A program made the position numbers and the translations under genes. Positions 36,583 to 49,430 of a stretch of DNA of 64,000 bases are shown one piece after another (positions within the stretch are counted from its first letter, which is position 1; each line of letters opens with the position of its first letter). Source of the stretch: Psoroptes ovis (taxonomy: Eukaryota > Arthropoda > Arachnida > Sarcoptiformes > Psoroptidae); the NCBI GenBank assembly GCA_002943765.1, contig PQWQ01000001.1, forward strand, positions 868,001-932,000, given 5' to 3'. A model generated the notes under the pieces. It was not told the DNA's origin, made no database searches, and worked only from the letters and a program-made list of their open reading frames with translations.

Positions 36583-39500
36583 TATATATGTGATTGTAAA
36601 CCATCATAAACGATGATTATTATTGATGATTACAAACCATTTAACCGAATAACAAGAAGGAGAAATGAAAGAATTTCGCTTTGAAAAATTTGTGTTTATT
36701 TACTATTAAATTATTTATCAAGTTTTACTTGTAAATCATATGACTAATAGATTAGAAATTGAATTCTTGAGAATTTTTTTGGTGTTTTTCTCTTCTATTT
36801 TCCAATAAATTATCTGATAAATTCTTCGAGAATAACTCGAAAAAAATGAAATTCTTTTGACGTAATCAAATCGATTCTCGTTAATCTTGAAATTGTTGAT
36901 TAATTAATTTAATCAATTTCATGCGAAAACAATTTGTAAAATTCAAAATACAGATTAATGATCGTAATATATCATAATGATACAACAACATCATCGTCAA
37001 GACGATCATGATGACCATAATGGCCATTTATGATTTATGAAAATTCATGATTCTTCTCTGATTCTTTATTATCGTCTTTAACCATTAACCTTGTGATATG
37101 GCCAGTGTCAAGAAATAAACAAAATACATTCAAGAACGATAATGAATATTACACCGAAAAAAAAAATCTGATTCATTTTCGGTTGGTTGATTTGCCATTA
37201 TCATCATCATTATCATTATGATTATGGCTAGCCAATGATGAGCCATCATCATCATGATCGGGTTGAATACAATACACCTAAACATACAAATACAAACAAC
37301 AATCAAGGTTAACCAGAATATTAATGAATATGAATTATTTCAATTATTATCATCGTTATTGATCGAATGAATATGACGAAATTCAGCCAAAAATATGTAG
37401 CAAAAGACAAACCAGACAAACAACTTGATTTATCTTTTGGTGAATTTCGGCTTTATTTTCAAAGTTTAGCTTAATTTCAAAGTTTGGTTGAAAGTTCGCA
37501 AAAAATGAATGAATACAAATAAATAAACAAACAAATAATGACTAGTCATTCAAATAATCGATTCAACACCTTGTTTCTCATTCAACCGAATGACGATAAT
37601 GATAAAACGATTTTGTACCGAATTAACCTTGAATTTTTTCAGATTTATTTGAATACATCTCAAGAGTTTTCAAAAGTTTTTTGCCCTTTTTTTCAATGCA
37701 CGAAATTGAAAATTTCTTGAACGGAAATTTCTTCCAAGAAAATCTGTTACCATTTTACCATAATTTTACCATTATTTTCTCAGTAAATAATAATCGCAAG
37801 TCGCAAATCATAATCGAAAAATATAATCATAATCGATCAAATCAAATCAAAATAATCGAATTGATTTTCAATTATTTTTGATCATAAAAATGAAAAGTGA
37901 AAGGTATCCAAGTGTTTTCGAAGAAAACCGTACAGAAAACAGAGCATGGACCCTTATTTGACTCGCTGAACCCCAATGAAATTGAATTTTTTCAATGCTT
38001 AAATGGTCCAAATGTTCAATTTTCCCACCAAATCAACACCGATTTTCGTTTGATTTTCATTTGAAATTTTCAATTCCAAATAAATCCATAGATACACTTG
38101 TGTTATACAGTATTTTGTATGAATGTAAAGATTTCCTTTTTATTTCATATTCATCCATTTATTCATATTGGAAAAACGAGAGAAAATTTCAAAATAAAAG
38201 GAAATAAAATAGTTAAATACAGGTAGGTTTGTAGGTTTTTGAAGACTCTCTTTTTTTTTATGAGTGTTTGAGAGGGTGATACCTGAATAAGAACGAGAAA
38301 TACACATTATTATTATTATTATGTATGCACTCTCACTATCGCTATTTGCTGTTGTTGCTGCTGCTATTGTTGGCTTTGAAAAGGTATATCTCTCTTTACA
38401 TTCGAAGAAAATCTTTGAATGTCGATGACACTTGATGCACTCGTATACATAAACAAGCATATACACGCTTATTATTGGCTTCAAAGAATGCTATGATGTC
38501 ATTGAATACACACACAATCGGCTAGACAATGTTTGTTTGTTTGTATCGTATATTTAATAAAATATTTCATTACTCGAAGCTAAAAGCAAATCATAATAAT
38601 TAGCCGATGATGATGATGATGTATTCCCTTGTATACATCTTCTCTCCATCTTCATCATTATCATTGAATTGCAACGAAGTAATTTTCAATGGAGTAAATT
38701 TCAATGACAAATGCAAGAACACATATAAATACAAACAACAAATAATCAGGTATACTGGCATAGGTAGCAACCTTTAAAAAAAAAATTTTCAAAAGCAACC
38801 CGATATACCTGAAAAAGGACGGAGAGAGAGAGAAGAGAAATTGAAATTTTTTTTCCATTTTTTTTTCATTTATTTCACCAGAAATTCAATATTCAAGTTC
38901 AAGGTTATACCTGCATACAAGGTTATACATTGCAAGGTTTTTGAATGAGGTGTTCGAAAATAGCATTGAAAATCAAATGCAAATACCTTAAGGAATACCT
39001 TGTATTTATGTGTATTTCGGCAATAAATAATCAATAATAATCGAAATATTCGGTAATAAATAATAAATAATTCAATGTTATTGAACTTTTAAATTTTCAC
39101 ATTTTCAATTGATTATGATTATAAAGCGATGATAATAAGCGTTTATTGTTCATAATTCATTTCAAACAATAATTTTTGATTAATTCAATATTCATAGACT
39201 GTGAAATATGTACAAATTGATTCAACTTGATTGATTTTGAATGATTCGGATTAGTTTTGAGCTCTGAAATTTTGAATCTTGAATTGAATTTCTATGATTT
39301 TCTCTCGGACCCAACATGGGCACGGCAGCCCATGATGTAATCTCTGTGATTGATTGATTGTTTTTTCATTTTTCTTGGTCACATTGAGCCAATCTGTAAA
39401 TCATAATAATGACCAAGACAATTGTCCCTTATTACCTTACATTAATGCTACTTGGCCTTACCTTGATTTCTCGCCTTACCTTATCTAGCTTCTAGCTTAC

Positions 39501-42500
39501 CTTGATCTTTTGTCACCTGTGATTATGTGTTTTTTTTCAATGTATTTCACGGTGTTATTTGTACAAATGCTTCCATTTTGTTTGATGTGACCACAGGTCA
39601 ATTTAATGGAAAAAAATCAAAGGTAAATCTAATCAATTATGTATTATTAATGATGGGTGCACTAAAATGTTTTTCTTTATGATTTTCTACTCTCTTAATT
39701 CAATAAAATTTCATTCATTCAAATGCAAGGTCATCATATGTTTTGATTGTTAATTGCTGATTTGATTTGATTTTCTTTTGTGTTTGCGAATAATAATAAT
39801 TTGTAAATTCACAGATTCACATGTAAAAATATCTTAATCTTAATTGTTTGGTAATCCATCATTATCAATAATGAACAATGACCATTGTAGGTAGATTTTC
39901 ATTCATAATTTCTGTGAAATCATTCCCCAAATAATTTCATACAAATTTTTGTACAAATCGCAACGATCGAAAGTCATTTGTATCGTATTGTTCACGCATT
40001 TACGTGTTTTTCTTTACAATCCAACAAGGGCTAATTTTCTAGGTGTTTGACCATTTGATGATGGACCAAAACGGTAGCAATTGTTGGGTGTACATGCAGA
40101 TACGATGGAGGAAATTATGGACCTAATCATGGGCAAGATTTTCTTAAGTGATTGATTATCATAATCATCATCAATGTAGCCATAATCATTATCAATATCA
40201 GTGAACATTAATCAAATCAATTGATATTTTGTTTTGATTTGTCAAATGTTTGAATGTTATAAGGTCTATTTTAGCATACATTTGATACTTGATTTCTTTA
40301 AATGTCTTCCAAAAACATTTTCACACACAAATTGTGAACATTTTCAATTCGTATTTGTCGCTGATGTTGATGTTGAACCTATTTTTTTTTTTGAAGGTTA
40401 TTTAGTCAGAAATGAAATCAAAAAATGAAATGAAAGGAAATCATTATTCGTATTTACATTATTATATAATAATAATGTTTGTGTGCGAAATTGTCATTGA
40501 CAATCATAGTGTTGTCACTGAATGTATTTGTTGCTTATGTTGTTGTTATCAATGAAAAATATAATTATTTCACATTTAAATACATTTCGAAAGAACAAAA
40601 ATATTGAAAAAAAACCATATGTTACCATATTGATCATTATCATCATTTAATATGGATAATAAATTCCACCATTCATTGTGGATACAAAGGCACACATATC
40701 CCATGTTTAAATATGTTTGCGCAATCCACTGAAATGAATCAATCCTCGATGATGTTCAAAAACCATGATTCAATGAACTGTCATTCGATGTTTCGGTACG
40801 GCGCCTTCTGTTGGCCATTCATTCATTCATTGAAATGTTTGAATTTTTTGAAATTTCAAAATTTTTCGAAATTCAAAACCTCAGGAATACAATAGATTCT
40901 CATATTCAGTGATTTGATTGTTTGACGATGAAGTCATGAATAAGAAGAAATGTTAAAAGAATAAAAGATTCAAAGTTCATCGACATTCAAAAGGTTTTGA
41001 ATTTCAATTTGAATTTTTCTTTACCCTTTTGGTTTAATGAACTCTGATTTGATTTTCACTCTTTGATTACCAGAATTATTTATGATCATTGAAGAATTGT
41101 TTATTGCTTGATTATTGATTTGGATTTGAAGCAAAATCAATACAAGGTAATAATTGGTCAAAAATCATAACCAAATCAAAGGTAGAAACCTGTTGCTTTT
41201 TCATTATATTACTTCGTTGATAATTGAAATATTCGATTGATTCGAAGAATAAACTAAAGAGTTTGGCCTCAAAAAAATTCAACTTGACAGAATTAAATTA
41301 AGAGGATTTAAAATTGGTCAAATTATTCAAATCATAATTTTTTTGAGAGTGAAACAACAAGGGTTCAATGGCTTCAAGCTTCAATCAAACAAATAAACAG
41401 CACAGCATACATTCAGCAACCATCCGATTAGCAAAACCACCACCACCGTCAAATGACGACAGAAATTCAGCCAAAAACCAAAAACCATTGAAATTATTTG
41501 GTTAGCAAGGCCAATGTACTGGTTGGCGGTGGTGGTGTGCTGGTGGTTTGTTCTCGGTGATTATGTTTATGATGATAATGTTGATCATAATGCTGATACC
41601 CCCTTTTTTCGTGAAATTTTAATCCAGTTTCTATTCGAAGAAACGAAACGAAACAAATCAAATTTTACCAAATAATTATCGTTTAAAATATATAGAAAAT
41701 ATAACCTGTATTCAATTCAATTTAAATCATTATTTCACCATTAGTAAAGAAATGAAAGATTGCTTGACAGGTAAAAAAATATCAAGTGACCTACTGTTTT
41801 GTCTTGTGATATGCGTGTGTAAACTTGTGCGATAGAGTTTAATAGACATTATGAATGAGGTATTAAATAACCCTAACAACAACAGCAACAAATTATCATT
41901 ATCAACAGCAACATTACATAATCTTAAATCTTCTAGAAGAAGATGAAGCAAAAGAATAGTCAGAAGAATAAAGTCAATGATCTTAATTCATGTCAAACGA
42001 ATGAAACGAATCAAATCTACGATGTGTGTTTGTTGACCTTTTTTGTTCTTCTTAGGGGTCACCCTTTTAAATCATTTTAAAACATATCTGCTGCAGCAAT
42101 AATATTCATTTACCATTATCATACACACACACACACAGAAAATACACACCTGTGTAATTTATGTTGCATTAATTTATTGCAATAAATAATTTATTATTTA
42201 ATATTTTCAAATAAATTGAATAGACATATTCAATCCATTTTAAACCTGGCTGAATACAATATTTCATATTTTTTTCATGTTAAAAATAACAATTGAATTA
42301 AAATTGATTGATGAAATTGATTGATATTGAAGCTTTTTAGAGTGTGTAGAATGTGTCAATTACCTCTATTATTTATCTGTTTATTTATTTTATTTGTTTA
42401 TTGGTACGATTGTTATTATTATTATTATTACTGTTGAAGAATGATTGAATAACAACCAATTAATCATTGCTAAATGATAATGATAATAATAATAATAGAA

Positions 42501-43707
42501 TATTGACATTATTATAAACATTTTGACATTTAATAATCTTGAAATAATTACTGGTCATTCGGTGAATAATGATTCATTTTCAATTTAATTCACTGAAAAA
42601 TTGATAACTCAAATTAAATATGTATCAATCGGCAGATTTATCCGAGTATTTACTCATGTATTTGCGCAAATACACCTACACGCACAATAATAAACACATA
42701 AATACATTAAGATTTCTAAAAAAAACTGATACATTCATCATTATCGCATAAACCTGCATAAAAGATAATGAACCCTACGTTTAATATTTGTGATTATTAT
42801 CATTTAAAATATTTTGAATTATCATTCATGAGATTTTGAAATTATTTTAAATCATTTTCCATTACGAATGCTGCCATTAAGTCGCGTTCAAGTTGCCATA
42901 TTGTATCTTCAATATAACGATTTTCATGTCTTAATTTTATTAAAAATTCAATTTGATATTAAATATGATTATTTACATTAGCAGTCAATTGCTTTCATTG
43001 TTCTCCATATTTTTACATTGACAAATATCAACCAAAAGCAGAAGCAGTCGAATCAGCAGCACAATAACCTTTCGGTTTATATTTATTTATCTATCTATTT
43101 ATTCATACAAATTTGACAACAACAACAACAACAACGACAAAAAAACATTTAATTTTGTTACATATTAAGTGCTATCATTTATCGTTTTATTTTAGTTTAT
43201 TTCATTTCATTTCATTTCATTGTTCTTAGAATATCTCAATTAATTCCAAGTTTATTTTGATGTATCATAAATGTATTAAAATCAAAATATTTGTTTATGA
43301 TTATGAAAATTATTTCAATTTTTTTTTTTGAAATTTGAATAACATAAATATTTGTTCAAATCAAATCATATGAAGAAATGGAGAATGAAAATAGAAATGT
43401 GTTTGTTTATGTGTTTCAAACATAATTTTTTTGAAAAATTCAAGTTTAAAGAACTTTGAAATTTTAAGTTTTTTTTGGGGGGGAAAACATTCATAATTTT
43501 CATGGGGAAAATATCGACAAAATATACACCGAAAATGTCGTCAAGACGATGATGATTGAATTGAATCAAATTCAATCGATTTATCAAAAATGTGAATGAA
43601 TCAAATCAAATTGATGAAATCAATGAAAAAGGAAATCGTGTCGAAATTGCGGAAAAATTTTCCCAAAAAAAAAAAATGTTTTCTTTTGAAATCTTTAAGG
43701 TCATTGC

Positions 43708-43995
43708 ATGAATCAATTTCAAACCAAACGAACGACAATTTCTAAGTATTCAAAATCAGTGAAAGTGAAATCAGCGAGTATTTACACATTGAATTATCAA
43801 TTGAATTGTCCTCGATTGGAACCAAGTGTCCAAAGGTCAAAGTACGCATTTTGTGATGAGTTGAATTTTTTGTTATTTTTCTTAAGTGAAACTTATCAAT
43901 CAAAAGCAAAGAAAATCTATTCATTCACAGATAAAAATTCATTCATAAAAAAAAACGAAATTTTTCTCTCGATCAAAGATCCTTTTGCACTTTGA
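43708..43995 (+). CDS. Small hypothetical ORF in the E75 intron, doubtful
   Basis: A 95-codon frame begins with an ATG and ends with TGA. It has a more even amino-acid mix than chance AT-rich frames (for example SKSVKVKSASIYTLNYQLNC and PRLEPSVQRSKYAFCDE). I recognise no domain, signal peptide or family. An AAAGGTCAAAGT receptor-like site lies inside it, so it may simply be regulatory DNA that happens to be open. Confidence 0.12.
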   Translation: MNQFQTKRTTISKYSKSVKVKSASIYTLNYQLNCPRLEPSVQRSKYAFCDELNFLLFFLSETYQSKAKKIYSFTDKNSFIKKNEIFLSIKDPFAL

Positions 43996-46255
43996 CCTTT
44001 TGCTTTGATATTCATTCTTTTCATTGAACACACACATGAACATCTCTAAAATGCCAAGAAATCAATTCAAAGATATAAATGTCCATGTAAAATCTCCATT
44101 ATTTGTTATTTGAAAACAAGTCCATTGTTTTGCAGTGATGTACACACAAGGTGCATACCCTTACCGAATGGTAGAGATCATCAGATCACCACCAGCATCA
44201 GCATCATCAGCAGCCGCAAAGGTTGTTGGCCATGAAAATTTTAAAATTTTAAGAAAAAATTTTTCGATGAAAATATTTCGGACAATCGCTGCAATCTCAC
44301 TTGTGAAATTCATTGAATTGTTCAATTTCAATGATTGAATCAAACATTTTTAAAAGGTTCAAACCCTAAGCAAAAGCCAAATGCATAATAATATAAAATA
44401 GAGAGAAAAAGAGAGACAAAACAAGCCTTGAATAACCTTAACCTTTACCTTCAAAATGTTTCGGTCATTTAACTTTTGAAAAAACACCCGAAAATCGTAA
44501 TAAATAAGAAACGATGAGACATATCGTTGCGTGTGTGTTTGCTTGACTCTACTCTGATTTCAGCTTGGTTTGAAACTCACAGGGCATTGGTTAAGCAGAC
44601 ATAAGTTCACCACCATATAGAAATCCCTTTGCCAGAAAATCTGGTCGAACTTGTTTCTTAAGCTTTGCGCGCGGTTATTCGAAGACAACAATCACCGAAT
44701 ATGTAATGTAATAAAGGTCATTGTCTTTGTGTCTTCAGGTCTTTGTGTGTCTTCATGTGTATTTCGAAGAAATCTCGATTCGATGAATATCTTTGTTAAT
44801 TTTTGTTTTCTGTGTTTTCCTTACACACTAACCTTTGACATGTTTGTCTTTACCTTTCTTCTTTTCGCTGGTCTTTTATATGAATGAATGAATTTGAACG
44901 AAAATGAATCAGTCAAATGAATGTGCAATCATTGAATGTATGCAATGCATTCGATTGCGAATGATACATTCAAAACAGGTCGTCGAAAAAAAAGTCCAAT
45001 GACCGTATTTTCGTCTCAATGTTTAAATGTTTGTACGATTACGTTTGTTTGTTGTGTATGGGTATCATTATATAAATAAATACAAATAAATAAATATGAA
45101 CGAATGATGATGAATGACCTTTTTGCTTTGAATTTTGTGGTGAAAAAAAATAAAATAAAACAATCAGATCAATGGACTTGAACGCAATTTCCAATGGGGA
45201 ATATTCTCGTTAATTCTCGAATTAAAGCGATTTATCCCCCAAAAATTCTTGGAATTTGCGATCATGAATTCGGAGAATTCAATTGAATTAATTGATTCAC
45301 TTGAGATTATCGGATTTTAATTATTCATTGATCGATTAAATTAAATACAAAATCAATCGATCGATCGATTGATTGAATGATCGATTAATCGATTAATTGA
45401 GTTTGATTACGATTAAAACCAAAAAAAAAAAACATGAAAAACAAAAACAAAAAAATGGCCATTGACCTTGTTTCCAGTGCACTAGCAACAGTAACATCAA
45501 CATCAGCAACAGCAAGCAGCATCAAAATATTGATATTTGCCACATAATGCATAATGGGCAACAAATTGATGCTTAGCTAAACACTGTTTAACTGTTTGTT
45601 TATGTTTATGATTGTTTGTGGTATTTTCTTCTTCATCTTTTTCTTCTTCATCTGCATTTACCCCTTTGATTTCTATTAAAAAAAAAATTTATTAAGCAAA
45701 AAAGTTAATCCTTTCATTCCATAAATTTTCATGCATTTCGTAGATTTGAAAAACACTCAGTAAAAACAACATCGAAACGCACATAAACAACAGCTAAACA
45801 TGTATACAAAATCAGCATACATTGAAATATGCTGAAATACAATGAATTTTGTTCGTTCGACCAAACAAAAAGTTCATCGTACTCCTGGAAAAACAAAAAA
45901 AAATAATAATTACATTGAAAATAATTGAATAATTATTATGTGAAATTAATTCGCAATTTTTTTTTCGAAATTTTCTTCAACACGATTGTTGCTAGTCACT
46001 TTGAATTATTAATTTTCGAAACAAATAAACAAAATTACGTCAAATTGTGATATTTCAATTTTGCAAAAAAATACATACATACACAAATAAATATTCCAAG
46101 AAGAATAAGCAGCAGCACCGGTTGTTCATTATGTTTTTTTCGAAAATGTTTTTTTTCAAAAATTTGTTGTCATGAAAAAAATATTGCGCAAAATCCCCTT
46201 TTTTTCCAAGTGCTACGCTGGAACCGAGCGGCGACCTTGAATTCGGTTAATTCTC

Positions 46256-46340
46256 TCTCTCTCTCTCTCTATTTCGGTTAGTCTTTTCGGTTATTTTCGG
46301 TCATGGAATCAAGGAGAGAATGTACGAATGAAGAATGTGA

Positions 46341-46374
<34 letters not shown>
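46256..46374. repeat. (CT)n and (AG)n tracts in inverted arrangement
   Basis: A CT run of about 20 bases near 46254-46272 is followed about 70 bp later by an AG run of about 30 bases near 46344-46373. The two runs are complementary and could pair. Both can also act as GAGA-factor-type sites. They lie in the half-site-rich part of the E75 intron. Confidence 0.7.
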
Positions 46375-46377
<3 letters not shown>

Positions 46378-46640
46378 CAGAAAGAGAGAATATCAAAGAA
46401 TATATATCAGCAGAATCAAAGTAAAATTCAAAGTAAATTTTAAAACAAAATTTACACTTTGTTTATAATTTGATTGCGATCGAAATTAATCAAAAATTTC
46501 AAAGAAATAAACAAATAAATAAATGAATTCTTTAGTTTTTCACACATTTCAAAGATATTTGTTCTTATGAGATATTGCACCGAATTACCGAATGTGTTTA
46601 TTAGAATTTTTTTTCTTGAAAAATATTTGTGCGAAATTTT

Positions 46641-46768
46641 TTGCAGAAATTCGTGGAATTTCTCGCCGAAATTCTTCGCAAAATCCTTCGCAGGATCCTT
46701 GATAGAATCCCTGATAGAAATCGGCAGAATCCTTCGCAAAATCCTCCACAGAATCCTCCGTACAATCT
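46641..46768. repeat. Degenerate 12-bp minisatellite
   Basis: About ten imperfect tandem copies of a unit close to AGAATCCTTCGC. Both strands stay open across it, giving four-residue periodic frames (RILRKILHRIL on the plus strand) that look like protein but are repeat artefacts. Confidence 0.7.
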
Positions 46769-47881
46769 CATTTAATAACAATGTTTCATAATTTTTTTTT
46801 TTGTTTTGTTTTCCACAACGAAAAAGTTCTTTGAACTTTTACGTTTATTATTTGAATTCTATGTCTTTCTTTTCAAATCTAAATTTAGAGACAAATGTGT
46901 TCGTGAGTTTGTATTCAATGAAATGAATGAACTGAAACAAAATGAAATGAACGAATTTTCACTTTCAACTTCAATTGAATTCATTCATTTCATTTCAGTA
47001 ATCAATCGAAATTTTTATTTTTATTTTCGAAAGGTTTTGAAGGTCATTTGATGATTGTAATTATCATTATTGTTTCTATATTTATCTGTGTTCAAAGGTC
47101 ATTGGGAATTTGGGCAAATTTTTGCCCAATTTTTCTGACCAAATAAAATGAAAATTCAGTCAATAATTCAATTGGCCAAATGACAGTGGGCCATAAATTT
47201 AAAAAGCCACGCAAGCTTTGCGCAGCACTGAATCTATGACTAAATTAGTCATTATGACCTTATTGTTTGCTTTGAATTTTTTCAGTTATCAACCTCATCA
47301 CATGTTTTTGTATGTATGTAAAATTTTTACATTGGAAAAATATGTGTGTCGTCGGGTCATACATAGATTTGTTTAAAAAAAAAATTGAAAAATTCAGACA
47401 ATTTTAGAGGTCATAAATAAATTTATGATGACCAAACATACACAGAGATTCACACTAGGGTCATCATTATGATCGTCATCTGTAAAAAATTCTAAAAGGT
47501 CATTTTCATTTGGCGATTTAGCCAAACACATAGACCCATACACAGACACATGTATACAGCTGGGTCAATCAAATGATGGCCTAATGATGAACGGAATTTT
47601 CGTATGTATGAATGACCGAATGACCGATCAATATAACTGTTGTTTGGTGATGGAGATGATGATAGTAACAATTATAAATGTGATTAGTGTTTTAAGCGGG
47701 GAGAAAATTGATAAATTCAAATCAAATCAATGTTAAATTCTAATGTTTGGTGCAGAATTTGTTTTTTCATTTGGGGAAATCAGAGATATTTGAATGTAAA
47801 GTCATGTAACTACATTTATGGAATTTTTTTCTGTTTTAAAATTCACTATGATGATGCGCCAATCGAACACCATTACCACAG

Positions 47882-47894
47882 TGACCTATGACCT
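47882..47894 (-). promoter_or_regulatory. DR1 nuclear receptor element
   Basis: TGACCTATGACCT is a perfect direct repeat of the consensus half-site AGGTCA on the minus strand with a one-base spacer. DR1 elements bind RXR/USP-type heterodimers and HNF4-type homodimers in many animals. It lies in the E75 intron among many single half-sites. Confidence 0.45.
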
Positions 47895-49112
47895 GATAGT
47901 AGGTTATTGGCTTTTCGTTGTTTTTTTCTGTTTTTGTTTTTTTAATTCATTTCAATACGCTTCTGATAATTCAAATGATTTCATAATAATTTTGTCGCTT
48001 GGTTTGTGTGTTTGTTTACTTCGTAGAAAATAATCTCTCTCTCTGGGTGAATCCAGGCGCCAGTGTTGGCTCTGGTTGTTTTGGCTTTTGCTTTAAAAAA
48101 AAAGTCGTCGGTCGACTCGATTCGGTGAATTTCCCTTCTTCTATTTCTACACTAACACTACCCTCTATCATCCAGCCACTCTCCCCAGGCTGTTTTGGAT
48201 AATTCCAAATATATACCAGTGTTTGTGTGTATCGAAGAATGTTTGAAAAAAAAAACATGAAGAAAATCCTCGAAAATTGAATAATGGTTGGTCGGTGGCG
48301 GTGGTAATGGTGGTTGTAGGATCGTACCTCCTTCGTAATCATCTGAATTGCTTACGAAAATATCAAAAAATAAATGACTTGTGCCAATGACCTCGTGCTC
48401 TTAAACAACATTATATGTTATGGCATGTTTGTGGCTGCTGGCGAAGCCAAAAATTGGAGAAAATTGAGCGAAAAAAAAAACAAAAACCAGAGCGACGAGG
48501 AGCGACAAAGATTGATATCCACGCATCTATCCATCCATCCATGCACACAAGCTCGATACACACATTGATAAAGCTAAAGTGAGAGCATTTTCTGCTGCTT
48601 CGTATCTGGAATTGGTGAAATTGTATCGATATGCGATATATGGCTAATGATACGCGAATGATATGATGTATATCATTCGTTTATTTGTTGGTCGGTTGAT
48701 TGGTTTGTTTGTTTGGGGTTGTTTGATTGTCCAACGAAATTTGGTTGAATCTCGAAATCGAGGATTTTTCCAATTATTTCAATGATTTTCAATGATCTTT
48801 GTTAGTCAAAGATCAGATTAGAATTCTGGTGACACTCTATGGTAACTATGACAATGGAGATTTTTTGAAAATTTAATGTTGATTTGTTTTGTTTTGGTGA
48901 TTGATCTGATTCGAGGAGAAGAATAAAGGTCATGGAACGATCCATTTCGTTTGTTTTGTACGGTTTTTTGCCAGAGAATTTTCTCCAGTAATCGTCCACC
49001 GAATCATTGAATTTCATAGGGGACATTGTTCGGTAATTTAAAAAATTTCAAAGAACTGATTAAAGTAATTGAAGATGTAACGAATCAAAGAAGGCCTGGG
49101 GCTTTTTAAGAC

Positions 49113-49175
49113 GGCGCCTGACGGTGTCCAAGCGATGCCGAGCGGTGCCAAACAATGTCAGGCAATGTCCATTGT
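49113..49175. repeat. Degenerate 10-bp minisatellite
   Basis: Consecutive blocks GTGTCCAAGC, GATGCCGAGC, GGTGCCAAAC, AATGTCAGGC and AATGTCCATT align in a ten-base register. They form a GC-rich island in AT-rich intron. The period equals one helical turn, which could phase binding sites on one DNA face or be coincidental. Confidence 0.6.
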
Positions 49176-49415
49176 CAATTGGCCAGCGAATGTCCACAAG
49201 AATGGGCCGAAGACCCTAAGAGATTTGTTCAATTTCATTTGATTCAAAAAAACTTTCGCTATTTTTATTTTCACGATTACTTGTGAGAGGGTATCGAAAG
49301 GACGATACCAATTGGTTCATTGATGCTGCAGTTGAGGGTACAACCCTGTAAAAAGAGAGATCCACTGAAATAATATGATAACAAACCGCTAAAAATTTCA
49401 TTTTGCTGAACTTTT

Positions 49416-49430
49416 AGGTCAAAAAGGTCA
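49416..49430 (+). promoter_or_regulatory. DR3 nuclear receptor element
   Basis: AGGTCAAAAAGGTCA contains two perfect half-sites in direct orientation with a three-base AAA spacer. It is preceded by an AT-rich run and followed after two bases by a third imperfect half-site, AGGTTC. E75/Rev-erb-type receptors favour AT-rich sequence 5' of AGGTCA, so E75 autoregulation is one possibility. Inference only. Confidence 0.45.

Noticed and set aside
41430..41545. Complementary CCACCACC and GGTGGTGG tracts suggesting a structured RNA
   Set aside because: The pairing comes from simple GGT/ACC repeats. No further stem is conserved in the sequence itself.
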